Shown: positions 1 to 5,149 of the stretch, piece by piece
Position numbering within the stretch: position 1 is the stretch's first letter
Layout of the letters: every line of letters starts with the position of its first letter
NCBI GenBank assembly: GCA_963627215.1
Contig: CAVGAH010000094.1
Span: 1 to 8,211, forward strand
Reading direction: 5' to 3'
Length of the DNA stretch: 8,211 nucleotides
From: CAKQOE01 sp963627215
GTDB lineage: Bacteria; Bacillota; Clostridia; Peptostreptococcales; Anaerovoracaceae
Position numbers and translations under genes: made by a program
The notes under the pieces: model-generated
Database searches by the model: none
What the model was told of the DNA's origin: nothing
Seen by the model: only the letters and a program-made list of their open reading frames with translations

Positions 1-1375
1 CTGGGACGAGCTGAGATTCGCTTCCGATTATTTTGATACTATGTACGAGTGCGCCGTTAAGCTCATAAAGAAGGGCAAGGCATTCGTATGTGACCTTACT
101 GGCGATGAAATAAAGGAGTACCGCGGTACTCTGACAGAGCCGGGCAAGGAAAGCCCTTACAGAGACCGTTCTGTTGAAGAAAATCTTAAGCTCTTTGAAG
201 AGATGCGCGAGGGTAAGTATGCTGACGGCGAAAAGGTCCTCAGAGCAAAGATAGATATGGCTTCGCCTAATATGAACATGCGCGACCCTGTTATTTACAG
301 AATAGCTCACGCAGACCACCACAGAACGGGTGATAAGTGGTGCATATATCCTATGTACGATTTTGCTCATCCGCTGGAGGATGCTATCGAGGGCGTTACT
401 CATTCGATATGCACTATGGAGTTTGAGGATCACAGACCTTTATACGACTGGGTGCTCAGAGAGACTGAGTGGGAGCAGCCGCCAAGACAGATAGAGTTTG
501 CGAGACTTAACGTTACAAATACCCTTATGAGCAAGCGTTATCTCAAGAAGCTCGTTGATGATGGCGTAGTTGAAAGCTGGGATGACCCACGTATGCCGAC
601 TGTTTCAGGTCTGAGACGCAGAGGATATACGCCTGAGGCTATGCGTAATTTCTGCGAGGATATAGGTATAGCAAAGGCTAACAGCCTTGTAAATATAGCG
701 CAGCTTGAGAGCTGTGTGAGAGACGACCTTAAGACTAAGGTAGAGAGCAGAAATGTAATATTCGACCCGATCAAGGTAGTTATAACAAACTATCCTGAAG
801 GTCAGACTGAGGAATGTGAGATAGAGAACAACAAGGAAGTACCTGAGATGGGTTCTCGTATGGTTCCTTTCTCACGTGAGCTTTACGTTGAACGCGACGA
901 CTTTATGGAAGTGCCGGTAAAGAAATATTTCAGACTCTTCCCGGGCAACGAGGTACGCTTCAAGGGTGCTTACTTTATCACTTGTAATGAGGTCGTAAAG
1001 GACGATGACGGCAATATAATCGAGCTCAGATGCACTTACGACCCTGAGACTGCGGGCGGCGGTGCGAACGCAACTCGTAAGGTAAAGGGAACTATCCACT
1101 GGGTAGATGCTAAGACTGCTGAAAAGATAACTGTCCGCAATTTCGATTATCTTAAGATAATGGACGAGACAGCGGGCGAAGAGGTCATGAATCCGCATAC
1201 TATGGACGTTATAGAGGCTTATGCTGAGCCTGCCATAAAGGATTCTACGCCTAGAACTCGTTACCAGTTCTTCAGAACGGGTTATTATATCGAGGACACT
1301 AAGCTCAGCAGCGATGAGCATAAGGTATTTAACCAGATCGTCGGACTTAAGAGTTCCTGGAAGCCTGCTAAGTAG
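1..1375 (+). CDS. glnS: Glutaminyl-tRNA synthetase, 3' part (5' end cut by window edge)
   Basis: This class I aminoacyl-tRNA synthetase charges tRNA-Gln with glutamine using ATP in the cytoplasm. The frame is open from base 2 with no start codon needed, giving 457 visible residues to a TAG at 1373-1375. By recalled alignment with the 554-residue E. coli enzyme, about 95 N-terminal residues, including the HIGH motif, lie outside the window. Visible family marks are YRGTLTEPGK, SPYRDRSVEENL, KIDMASPNMNMRDPV, WCIYPMYDFAH, THSICTMEFEDHRPLYDWVL and WDDPRMPT-SGLRRRGYT. The KMSKS-class loop reads LMSKR at 524-538. The rest is the anticodon-binding beta-barrel region, with EMGSRMVPFSRELY and the terminal FNQIVGLKSSW. 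The Gln rather than Glu synthetase assignment rests on these GlnRS-specific blocks. Many Clostridia instead make Gln-tRNA by the GatCAB route, so this species carries direct charging, whether or not it also has GatCAB. A terminator follows 57 bases after the stop, so the gene ends its transcription unit. Confidence 0.97.
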   Translation, partial: WDELRFASDYFDTMYECAVKLIKKGKAFVCDLTGDEIKEYRGTLTEPGKESPYRDRSVEENLKLFEEMREGKYADGEKVLRAKIDMASPNMNMRDPVIYRIAHADHHRTGDKWCIYPMYDFAHPLEDAIEGVTHSICTMEFEDHRPLYDWVLRETEWEQPPRQIEFARLNVTNTLMSKRYLKKLVDDGVVESWDDPRMPTVSGLRRRGYTPEAMRNFCEDIGIAKANSLVNIAQLESCVRDDLKTKVESRNVIFDPIKVVITNYPEGQTEECEIENNKEVPEMGSRMVPFSRELYVERDDFMEVPVKKYFRLFPGNEVRFKGAYFITCNEVVKDDDGNIIELRCTYDPETAGGGANATRKVKGTIHWVDAKTAEKITVRNFDYLKIMDETAGEEVMNPHTMDVIEAYAEPAIKDSTPRTRYQFFRTGYYIEDTKLSSDEHKVFNQIVGLKSSWKPAK

Positions 1376-1432
1376 GGATTCCGGGTCCGTTCAGCGGCTG
1401 ATGAAAATTATGTAATATATTGTAAAATACGG

Positions 1433-1487
1433 CTCTGCCGTGCAGCCTTGATAATAAAATGCTGTACGGCGGAGTTTTTTATTTTTT
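1433..1487 (+). terminator. Intrinsic terminator of glnS
   Basis: The arm CTCTGCCGTGCAGC (1433-1446) pairs over 14 bp with GCTGTACGGCGGAG (1461-1474), including two G-U wobbles. The 14-base loop is AT-rich. The stem is followed directly by TTTTTTATTTTTT (1475-1487). The end of the U tract touches the -35 box of the next promoter, which insulates the copper unit from glnS transcription. Confidence 0.93.
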
Positions 1488-1490
1488 GAC

Positions 1491-1519
1491 TTGACAGATA
1501 CCCTGACGGGGTATATTAT
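1491..1519 (+). promoter_or_regulatory. Sigma-A type promoter of the csoR-copA unit
   Basis: A consensus TTGACA -35 box (1491-1496) is followed after exactly 17 bp by TATTAT (1514-1519). An alternative -10 reading, TATATT at 1512-1517, would leave a 15-bp spacer. Transcription should begin near 1525-1527, giving an untranslated leader of about 50 bases before the preferred csoR start. One operator fills the spacer and touches the -10 box, and a second lies just downstream of the start point. The promoter therefore appears to be strong but repressed. Confidence 0.85.
1498..1514. promoter_or_regulatory. CsoR-type operator 1 (between -35 and -10)
   Basis: The 17-bp site ATACCCTGACGGGGTAT is an inverted repeat of ATACCC and GGGTAT around a 5-bp centre. 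This is the TACCC...GGGTA form known for CsoR-family operators of Bacillota. Its position in the promoter spacer means that bound repressor would block RNA polymerase. Confidence 0.85.
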
Positions 1520-1529
1520 TATGGCAAAG

Positions 1530-1546
1530 ATACCCACAGGGGGTAT
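1530..1546. promoter_or_regulatory. CsoR-type operator 2 (downstream of start point)
   Basis: ATACCCACAGGGGGTAT has the same two 6-bp arms and the same 5-bp centre as operator 1. The centres are 32 bp apart, close to three helical turns, so both sites would face the same side of the DNA. It lies just after the predicted transcription start and before the csoR start codon. Confidence 0.82.
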
Positions 1547-1561
1547 ATGGTATATGAATGT

Positions 1562-1566
1562 AGAGG
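1562..1566 (+). promoter_or_regulatory. Ribosome binding site that decides the csoR start
   Basis: AGAGG lies 8 bases before the ATG at 1575. The in-frame alternatives are weaker. ATG 1554 has only a G run belonging to operator 2 in front of it, ATG 1521 lies at or before the predicted transcription start, and TTG 1491 is the -35 box itself. Confidence 0.65.
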
Positions 1567-1574
1567 TATTGAGT

Positions 1575-2000
1575 ATGGCAGTAAAAGATAATGAAAAGAA
1601 TAATGCAGACGGAGCTGCGCAGGTAAAAAAATGTTGCTGCGCGGGCGATACAGCAGTGGATACGATCGATGCTGATGTGGAACGCGATCCGATGCAGGAC
1701 GAGGATGTATGCTGCTGCGGCAGAAAGCATAAAATAAGGGACGATAAAGAAAAGAGAGACCTTATGAATCGTCTGAAGAGGATAGAAGGTCAGGTTCGCG
1801 GCCTGCAGAACATGCTTGAGCGCGACGCCTACTGTCCGGATATACTCGTGCAGGCGTCGGCTGTAAATTCGGCTTTAAACAGCTTCAGCAGGGTGCTGCT
1901 GACTGATCACATACGGACGTGTGTGGCTGATAATATTCGTGAAGGTAATGATGAGGTTATAGATGAGCTTACTGCTACTTTGCAGAAGCTAATGAAGTAG
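1575..2000 (+). CDS. csoR: Copper-sensing repressor CsoR with a Cys-rich N-terminal extension
   Basis: This is a DUF156/CsoR-family all-helical repressor that binds operator DNA without metal and lets go when it binds Cu(I). From ATG 1575 it has 141 residues. The family core begins near residue 58 with RLKRIEGQVRGLQNML. The Cu(I) ligands Cys87, His112 and Cys116 have spacings of 25 and 4, identical to Cys36/His61/Cys65 of the M. tuberculosis protein. The Cu class is therefore favoured over the formaldehyde (FrmR), nickel (RcnR) or persulfide (CstR) classes. The first 57 residues are an acidic extension with two Cys triplets, Cys20-22 and Cys46-48, the latter followed by GRKH; typical CsoR proteins are shorter. 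The gene has two matching operators in its own promoter, so it should be autoregulated. It is followed by copA, the usual CsoR target, without a terminator between them. The start at 1554 (148 residues) remains possible. Confidence 0.93.
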   Translation: MAVKDNEKNNADGAAQVKKCCCAGDTAVDTIDADVERDPMQDEDVCCCGRKHKIRDDKEKRDLMNRLKRIEGQVRGLQNMLERDAYCPDILVQASAVNSALNSFSRVLLTDHIRTCVADNIREGNDEVIDELTATLQKLMK

Positions 2001-2100
2001 GGTGCGCGGTGCAGGATGGCGCGGCGGCCTGGTGTGCTGTGGGGTCGCGGCGCTCTGACGCCCGGGGCAGGTGCGGGCTGCGCGCGTGAGCGGGCAGCCG
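2001..2100 (+). other. GC-rich spacer between csoR and copA (80 G+C in 100 bases)
   Basis: I count 52 G, 28 C and only 20 A+T. The csoR end before it is mixed in composition, and the next 38 bases, which hold the copA ribosome binding site, are AT-rich. No convincing coding frame, promoter or CsoR site is visible. The csoR-copA transcript should be heavily folded here. Confidence 0.7.
2076..2099 (+). other. Predicted RNA hairpin capped by a GNRA tetraloop, upstream of copA
   Basis: GGCTGC (2076-2081) pairs with GCAGCC (2094-2099). After a G-G mismatch, CGC (2083-2085) pairs with GCG (2088-2090 as read through the loop side), closing a GTGA loop (2086-2089), a GNRA-type tetraloop. No adequate T run follows, so it is not an ordinary intrinsic terminator. 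It could stabilise or pause the transcript ahead of copA. This is structure seen by eye; its role is inference. Confidence 0.4.
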
Positions 2101-2138
2101 CGGGTGTGTAATTTTATGTAATAAGGAGGATAAAGCAA

Positions 2139-4853
2139 ATGAAGCAGAAATTTGACGTGACGGGCATGTCATGCGCTGCATGCTCGGCGCGCGTTGAAAA
2201 ATGTGTGTCAAAGCTTGAAGGCGTAGATAATGTAGCTGTAAATCTGCTTGCTAACAGCATGGTAGTCGAGTACGATGAATCTAAGCTGGATGCGGGCGGT
2301 ATATCTGCGGCTGTTGAGAAGGCGGGCTACGGGGCGTTTCCGAAGGAAGCGCCGGGCTCGGGCGGGGCTATGTCAGGCGCGGGCGGAGCCGGCGCCGCGG
2401 GGGCTGCCGGAGGCAGCGTAAATGCTGCTGCTATGGAAGCGAAAAGCATGAAGCACAGGCTTATTGCTTCTATCATATTCTTTATACCGTTATTTTATAT
2501 CTCTATGGGCCATATGATGGGACTTCCTCTGCCGGGCTTCATGTCAGGTCTTGAGAACGCTATAACCTATGGTATGGCGCAGCTCGTGCTCACTGTTATA
2601 TTGATGTATATAAACAGAAAGTATTATGAATCGGGATTTCCGGCGTTTGCGCATAAAGCGCCTAATATGGACTCCCTCATCGCTGTAGGCTCGCTGGCAG
2701 CCGTAATATACGGCATATTCGCTATTATCCGTATGGGTCACGGACTTGCGATACAGGATTTTGATCTTGTCGAGAAATACCATATGGACATGTATTTTGA
2801 ATCGGCAGGCACGATACTTACGCTTATAACTGTCGGAAAGTTCCTTGAGGCGCGAAGCAAGGGCAAGACGACCGACGCCGTTTCAAAGCTCATAGATATG
2901 GCGCCTGATACGGCGATAGTTGAGAGAGACGGTGGGGAAAAGGAAGTAAGAGTCGAAGAGGTCAGAGTAGGCGATATACTGATAGTAAAGCCGGGAAGCA
3001 GAGTTCCTGTTGACGGTGTTATAGTAGAAGGTGAATCATCAGTTGACGAGTCATTTATTACAGGTGAAAGCATTCCTGTTGATAAGGCTGTCGGAGACAG
3101 CGTAACGGGCGCGTCTATCAATAAATCAGGATATTTCAAGATGCGTGCGGAGCGTGTAGGCGCAGATACTGCACTTTCAAAAATAATACAGCTCGTAGAG
3201 GATGCAGGCGGCTCAAAGGCTCCTATAGCAAAGCTCGCTGACAAGATAGCCGGCGTTTTCGTTCCTGTAGTAATGCTCATAGCTTTCGCATCTGCTGCAA
3301 TATGGCTGCTTGCAGGTTATTCGTTTGAATTTGCACTTTCTACTGGTATCGCGGTACTCGTTATCTCATGCCCTTGCGCTCTCGGTCTTGCTACTCCGGC
3401 AGCTATCATGGCGGGTACAGGCCGCGGCGCTGAGCTCGGCGTGCTTTATAAAAATGCTGAGATCCTTGAGCATTCAAGGTCTATAGATACTGTAGTAATG
3501 GATAAGACGGGAACTCTCACGACAGGACAGCCTGGCGTGACGGCGATAGCTGCCGCGTCTGACATATCGAGCGTAACAGGCATGAAAGCACCTGCGCAGG
3601 GCGATGAAGGCGCTGCGCAGATACTGCTCACGATAGCTGCAGCTGTAGAAAAGCAGTCGGAGCATCCGCTTGCACAGGCTATAGTCGGCCAGGCCGACGC
3701 GCTTGGACTTGACATTCCTGCTGCTTCGGGATTCGAGGCTGTACACGGAAAGGGTGTACGAGGAACTGTTTCAGGTAAGAATATTATTGCGGGAAATTCA
3801 CGCATGATGAAAGAAGCCGGTATAGATACTCGTTCATTTGACGCGGCTGCGGCATCTTACGCTGAACAGGGCGCTACGCCGCTTTTCTTTGCTGCTGACG
3901 GCAGGATGCTGGGCGTAATAGCTGTAGCAGATATGGTAAGACCGGAAAGCGCAGCTTCAGTAAAAGAATTTTCAAAAATGGGAATAGATGTTATAATGCT
4001 TACCGGGGATAATGCCGGGACAGCCGGAGCTATTGCGGATAAGCTTGGCATAACTCACGTAAGGTCGGAGGTCCTGCCTGAGGATAAGGAAAAAGAGGTC
4101 AGATCTCTGATGGATGAAGGTCGAAGAGTTGCTATGGTCGGTGACGGAATAAACGACGCGCCTGCACTTGCAAGAGCAGATGTAGGTATCGCTATCGGCG
4201 CAGGAACTGATGTAGCCATCGAGTCAGCCGATGTTGTCCTTATGAAGAGCAGTCCGCTCGACGCGGTCGCTGCGATACAGCTGTCAAGGGGCGTTATCAG
4301 AAATGTTAAGATGAATCTTTTCTGGGCGTTCTTCTATAATATAATCGGCATACCTGTTGCTGCGGGCATACTTTACCCGTTCCTGCAGTTCAAGCTGAAT
4401 CCTATGATCGGCGCTGCTGCGATGAGCCTGAGCTCGTTCTGCGTAGTGACAAATGCGCTGCGTCTGAGATTCTTTAAGCCGAGTGAAGGTGTCAGAGAGG
4501 CGGAAAAGCTGACTGAAGCTGCTTACGAAGGAAATGTGTCGCATATGGCAGGGACATATAAAACTGAAATTATTACAAATGAAAGCGCTGCAGGCGGACA
4601 GGATGGAATGACTGCATCCGCAGATGCGGCAAAGGAGGCAAATTTAATGGAAAAAGTACTGAATGTAGAAGGAATGATGTGCAAAAACTGCGTGGCTCAC
4701 GTAGAAAAGGCTCTTAAGGGCATCGAAGGCGTTGCTGACGCTAAGGCTGACCTTGATGCTAAGACTGCTACAGTTACACTCGCTGCTGATGTGGCTGATG
4801 ATGTGCTTGTAAAGGCTGTAGCTGACGAGGGTTACGAAGCAAAAATGGCGTAA
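2139..4853 (+). CDS. copA: Cu(I)-exporting P1B-1-type ATPase CopA with N- and C-terminal metal-binding domains
   Basis: This inner-membrane pump exports cytoplasmic Cu(I) using ATP; it has 904 residues. AAGGAGG at 2123-2129 sits 9 bases before the ATG. In order: HMA domain 1 (about 1-67, GMSCAAC with Cys12/Cys15); a Gly/Ala-rich linker (about 70-100); membrane helices from about 107; the actuator domain with TGES (308-311); the metal-transport CPC (411-413); phosphorylation at Asp455 in DKTGT; HP in SEHPL (507-511); TGDN (622-625); GDGINDAP (668-675); Tyr733-Asn734 and MSLSS (762-766). CPC, YN and MxxSS together mark the Cu(I) subclass. The transporter body ends near 780 (TNALRLRFFK). A linker of about 56 residues with no recognised domain follows, then HMA domain 2 (837-904, GMMCKNC with Cys848/Cys851). 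A C-terminal HMA is uncommon, and this one has its own ribosome binding site and ATG. The gene is probably cotranscribed with csoR and under its control. Confidence 0.96.
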   Translation: MKQKFDVTGMSCAACSARVEKCVSKLEGVDNVAVNLLANSMVVEYDESKLDAGGISAAVEKAGYGAFPKEAPGSGGAMSGAGGAGAAGAAGGSVNAAAMEAKSMKHRLIASIIFFIPLFYISMGHMMGLPLPGFMSGLENAITYGMAQLVLTVILMYINRKYYESGFPAFAHKAPNMDSLIAVGSLAAVIYGIFAIIRMGHGLAIQDFDLVEKYHMDMYFESAGTILTLITVGKFLEARSKGKTTDAVSKLIDMAPDTAIVERDGGEKEVRVEEVRVGDILIVKPGSRVPVDGVIVEGESSVDESFITGESIPVDKAVGDSVTGASINKSGYFKMRAERVGADTALSKIIQLVEDAGGSKAPIAKLADKIAGVFVPVVMLIAFASAAIWLLAGYSFEFALSTGIAVLVISCPCALGLATPAAIMAGTGRGAELGVLYKNAEILEHSRSIDTVVMDKTGTLTTGQPGVTAIAAASDISSVTGMKAPAQGDEGAAQILLTIAAAVEKQSEHPLAQAIVGQADALGLDIPAASGFEAVHGKGVRGTVSGKNIIAGNSRMMKEAGIDTRSFDAAAASYAEQGATPLFFAADGRMLGVIAVADMVRPESAASVKEFSKMGIDVIMLTGDNAGTAGAIADKLGITHVRSEVLPEDKEKEVRSLMDEGRRVAMVGDGINDAPALARADVGIAIGAGTDVAIESADVVLMKSSPLDAVAAIQLSRGVIRNVKMNLFWAFFYNIIGIPVAAGILYPFLQFKLNPMIGAAAMSLSSFCVVTNALRLRFFKPSEGVREAEKLTEAAYEGNVSHMAGTYKTEIITNESAAGGQDGMTASADAAKEANLMEKVLNVEGMMCKNCVAHVEKALKGIEGVADAKADLDAKTATVTLAADVADDVLVKAVADEGYEAKMA
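4631..4638 (+). promoter_or_regulatory. Internal ribosome binding site inside copA
   Basis: AAAGGAGG within the copA reading frame is followed after exactly 8 bases by an in-frame ATG at 4647. It is at least as good as the copA site itself (AAGGAGG, 9 bases). In the copA frame the bases read as codons for Ala-Lys-Glu-Ala, so coding constraint alone gives no reason for this match. Confidence 0.75.
4647..4853 (+). CDS. copZ: Nested CopZ-like copper chaperone (in-frame internal start within copA)
   Basis: Initiation at this ATG would give a 68-residue free HMA protein beginning MEKVLNVEGMMCKNC, with the copper-binding pair Cys12/Cys15 and ending in DEGYEAKMA. Length, start point and motif position match stand-alone CopZ proteins (B. 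subtilis CopZ is 69 residues and begins in the same way). CopZ carries Cu(I) in the cytoplasm and hands it to CopA and CsoR. No separate copZ is seen in this window. The coding bases are shared with the last 68 codons of copA, so both a fused domain and a free chaperone could be made. A likely origin is a former copA-copZ gene pair fused by loss of the copA stop codon, with the copZ ribosome binding site retained. Internal translation is inferred; the sequence shows only the signal. E. coli copA is known to yield a free chaperone too, but by frameshifting. Confidence 0.68.
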   Translation: MEKVLNVEGMMCKNCVAHVEKALKGIEGVADAKADLDAKTATVTLAADVADDVLVKAVADEGYEAKMA

Positions 4854-4877
4854 AGCGTCGTTGTAAATGAAAAATTG

Positions 4878-4920
4878 ATCAAAAAATGATTCAAAAATAA
4901 TTCAAAAATAATTCAAATGA
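4878..4920. repeat. Short tandem A-tract repeat with 11-12 bp period
   Basis: Two exact copies of ATTCAAAAATA (4889-4899 and 4900-4910) are preceded by a diverged GATCAAAAAATG and followed by a partial ATTCAAATGA. The A runs recur about once per helical turn, which is the spacing expected for intrinsically bent DNA. It lies between the copA stop and its terminator, and nothing indicates coding. Confidence 0.6.
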
Positions 4921-4973
4921 AGTCTCTGAATGACGACGCCCGTGCGGGCGCGTTTGACAGAGGCTTCTTTTTT
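4919..4973 (+). terminator. Intrinsic terminator of the csoR-copA unit
   Basis: GAAGTCTCTG (4919-4928) pairs with CAGAGGCTTC (4958-4967) over 10 bp with one G-U pair. Inside it CGCCC (4937-4941) pairs with GGGCG (4946-4950) around GTGC. TTTTTT (4968-4973) follows directly, and the tract stays T-rich to 4980. Confidence 0.92.
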
Positions 4974-5020
4974 ATTGTTTGCGCGGTGACGCGCGCACGT
5001 GAGAACATTTTTCCCGGCGG

Positions 5021-5049
5021 TTGATTTTGTGCGGCATGTATGATATATT
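5021..5049 (+). promoter_or_regulatory. Promoter of the MATE gene
   Basis: TTGATT (5021-5026), a 17-bp spacer, and TATATT (5044-5049) preceded by TG at 5041-5042, which makes an extended -10. Transcription should start near 5056, just before the hairpin at 5061. No repressor-like palindrome is evident in the box region. Confidence 0.65.
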
Positions 5050-5060
5050 GCAATAGATTT

Positions 5061-5093
5061 AAAGTCCCGGGAGGTCGAACTCTCGGGCTTTTT
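5061..5093 (+). terminator. Promoter-proximal terminator hairpin in the MATE leader (possible attenuator)
   Basis: CCCGGGAG (5066-5073) pairs with CTCTCGGG (5080-5087) with one G-U pair, around the loop GTCGAA. The stem extends, past one bulged T, through AAAG (5061-5064) with CTTT (5088-5091). TTTTT (5089-5093) closes it. The hairpin begins only a few bases after the predicted start point and lies before both possible MATE start codons. Full-length MATE mRNA from this promoter must therefore read through it. No regulator or alternative pairing partner could be named. Confidence 0.65.
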
Positions 5094-5122
5094 AATGAAA
5101 ATTATTCAAAATGAAAATTATT
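5094..5122. repeat. 13-bp direct repeat in the MATE leader
   Basis: AATGAAAATTATT occurs at 5094-5106 and again at 5110-5122, with a 16-bp period. The second copy contains the upstream in-frame ATG at 5111, which has no ribosome binding site. This may be a simple slippage duplication in AT-rich DNA. Confidence 0.6.
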
Positions 5123-5132
5123 TTTAATGAAC

Positions 5133-5138
5133 GGAGAG
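5133..5138 (+). promoter_or_regulatory. Ribosome binding site that decides the MATE start
   Basis: GGAGAG lies 11 bases before the ATG at 5150. The alternative ATG at 5111 has only AT-rich sequence in front of it. The 5150 start also avoids a 13-residue charged extension before the usual hydrophilic N-terminus. Confidence 0.5.
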
Positions 5139-5149
5139 ATATATTTTAT

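Noticed and set aside
872..1321. Minus-strand open frame of 149 codons inside glnS
   Set aside because: glnS is certain in the opposite strand over the same bases, and the antisense translation resembles no family I know.
1491..1574. Longer csoR reading frame starting at TTG 1491 or ATG 1521 or 1554
   Set aside because: TTG 1491 is the -35 box and ATG 1521 lies at or before the predicted transcription start. ATG 1554 has only the G run of operator 2 as a ribosome site. The 1575 start has a proper AGAGG at 8 bases.
1479..1730. Minus-strand open frame of 83 codons across the csoR promoter
   Set aside because: It overlaps the terminator, promoter and operators and has a hydrophobic, low-information translation with no ribosome site. 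It is a shadow of csoR.
2064..2104. Four G runs that could form a G-quadruplex in the csoR-copA spacer
   Set aside because: The loops are 7, 14 and 7 bases and the surrounding C allows competing hairpins, so this is weak compared with the ordinary stem at 2076-2099.
1975..2211. Minus-strand frame through the GC-rich spacer
   Set aside because: High GC removes stop codons by chance. It overlaps the ends of csoR and copA, and the product has no recognisable features.
4981..4994. GCGCG-GTGA-CGCGC hairpin after the copA terminator
   Set aside because: It is a neat GNRA-capped stem but short, with no T run. It lies outside both predicted transcripts, so no role can be supported.
5111..5149. MATE start at ATG 5111
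   Set aside because: There is no Shine-Dalgarno in front, the ATG sits in a 13-bp direct repeat, and ATG 5150 has GGAGAG upstream.
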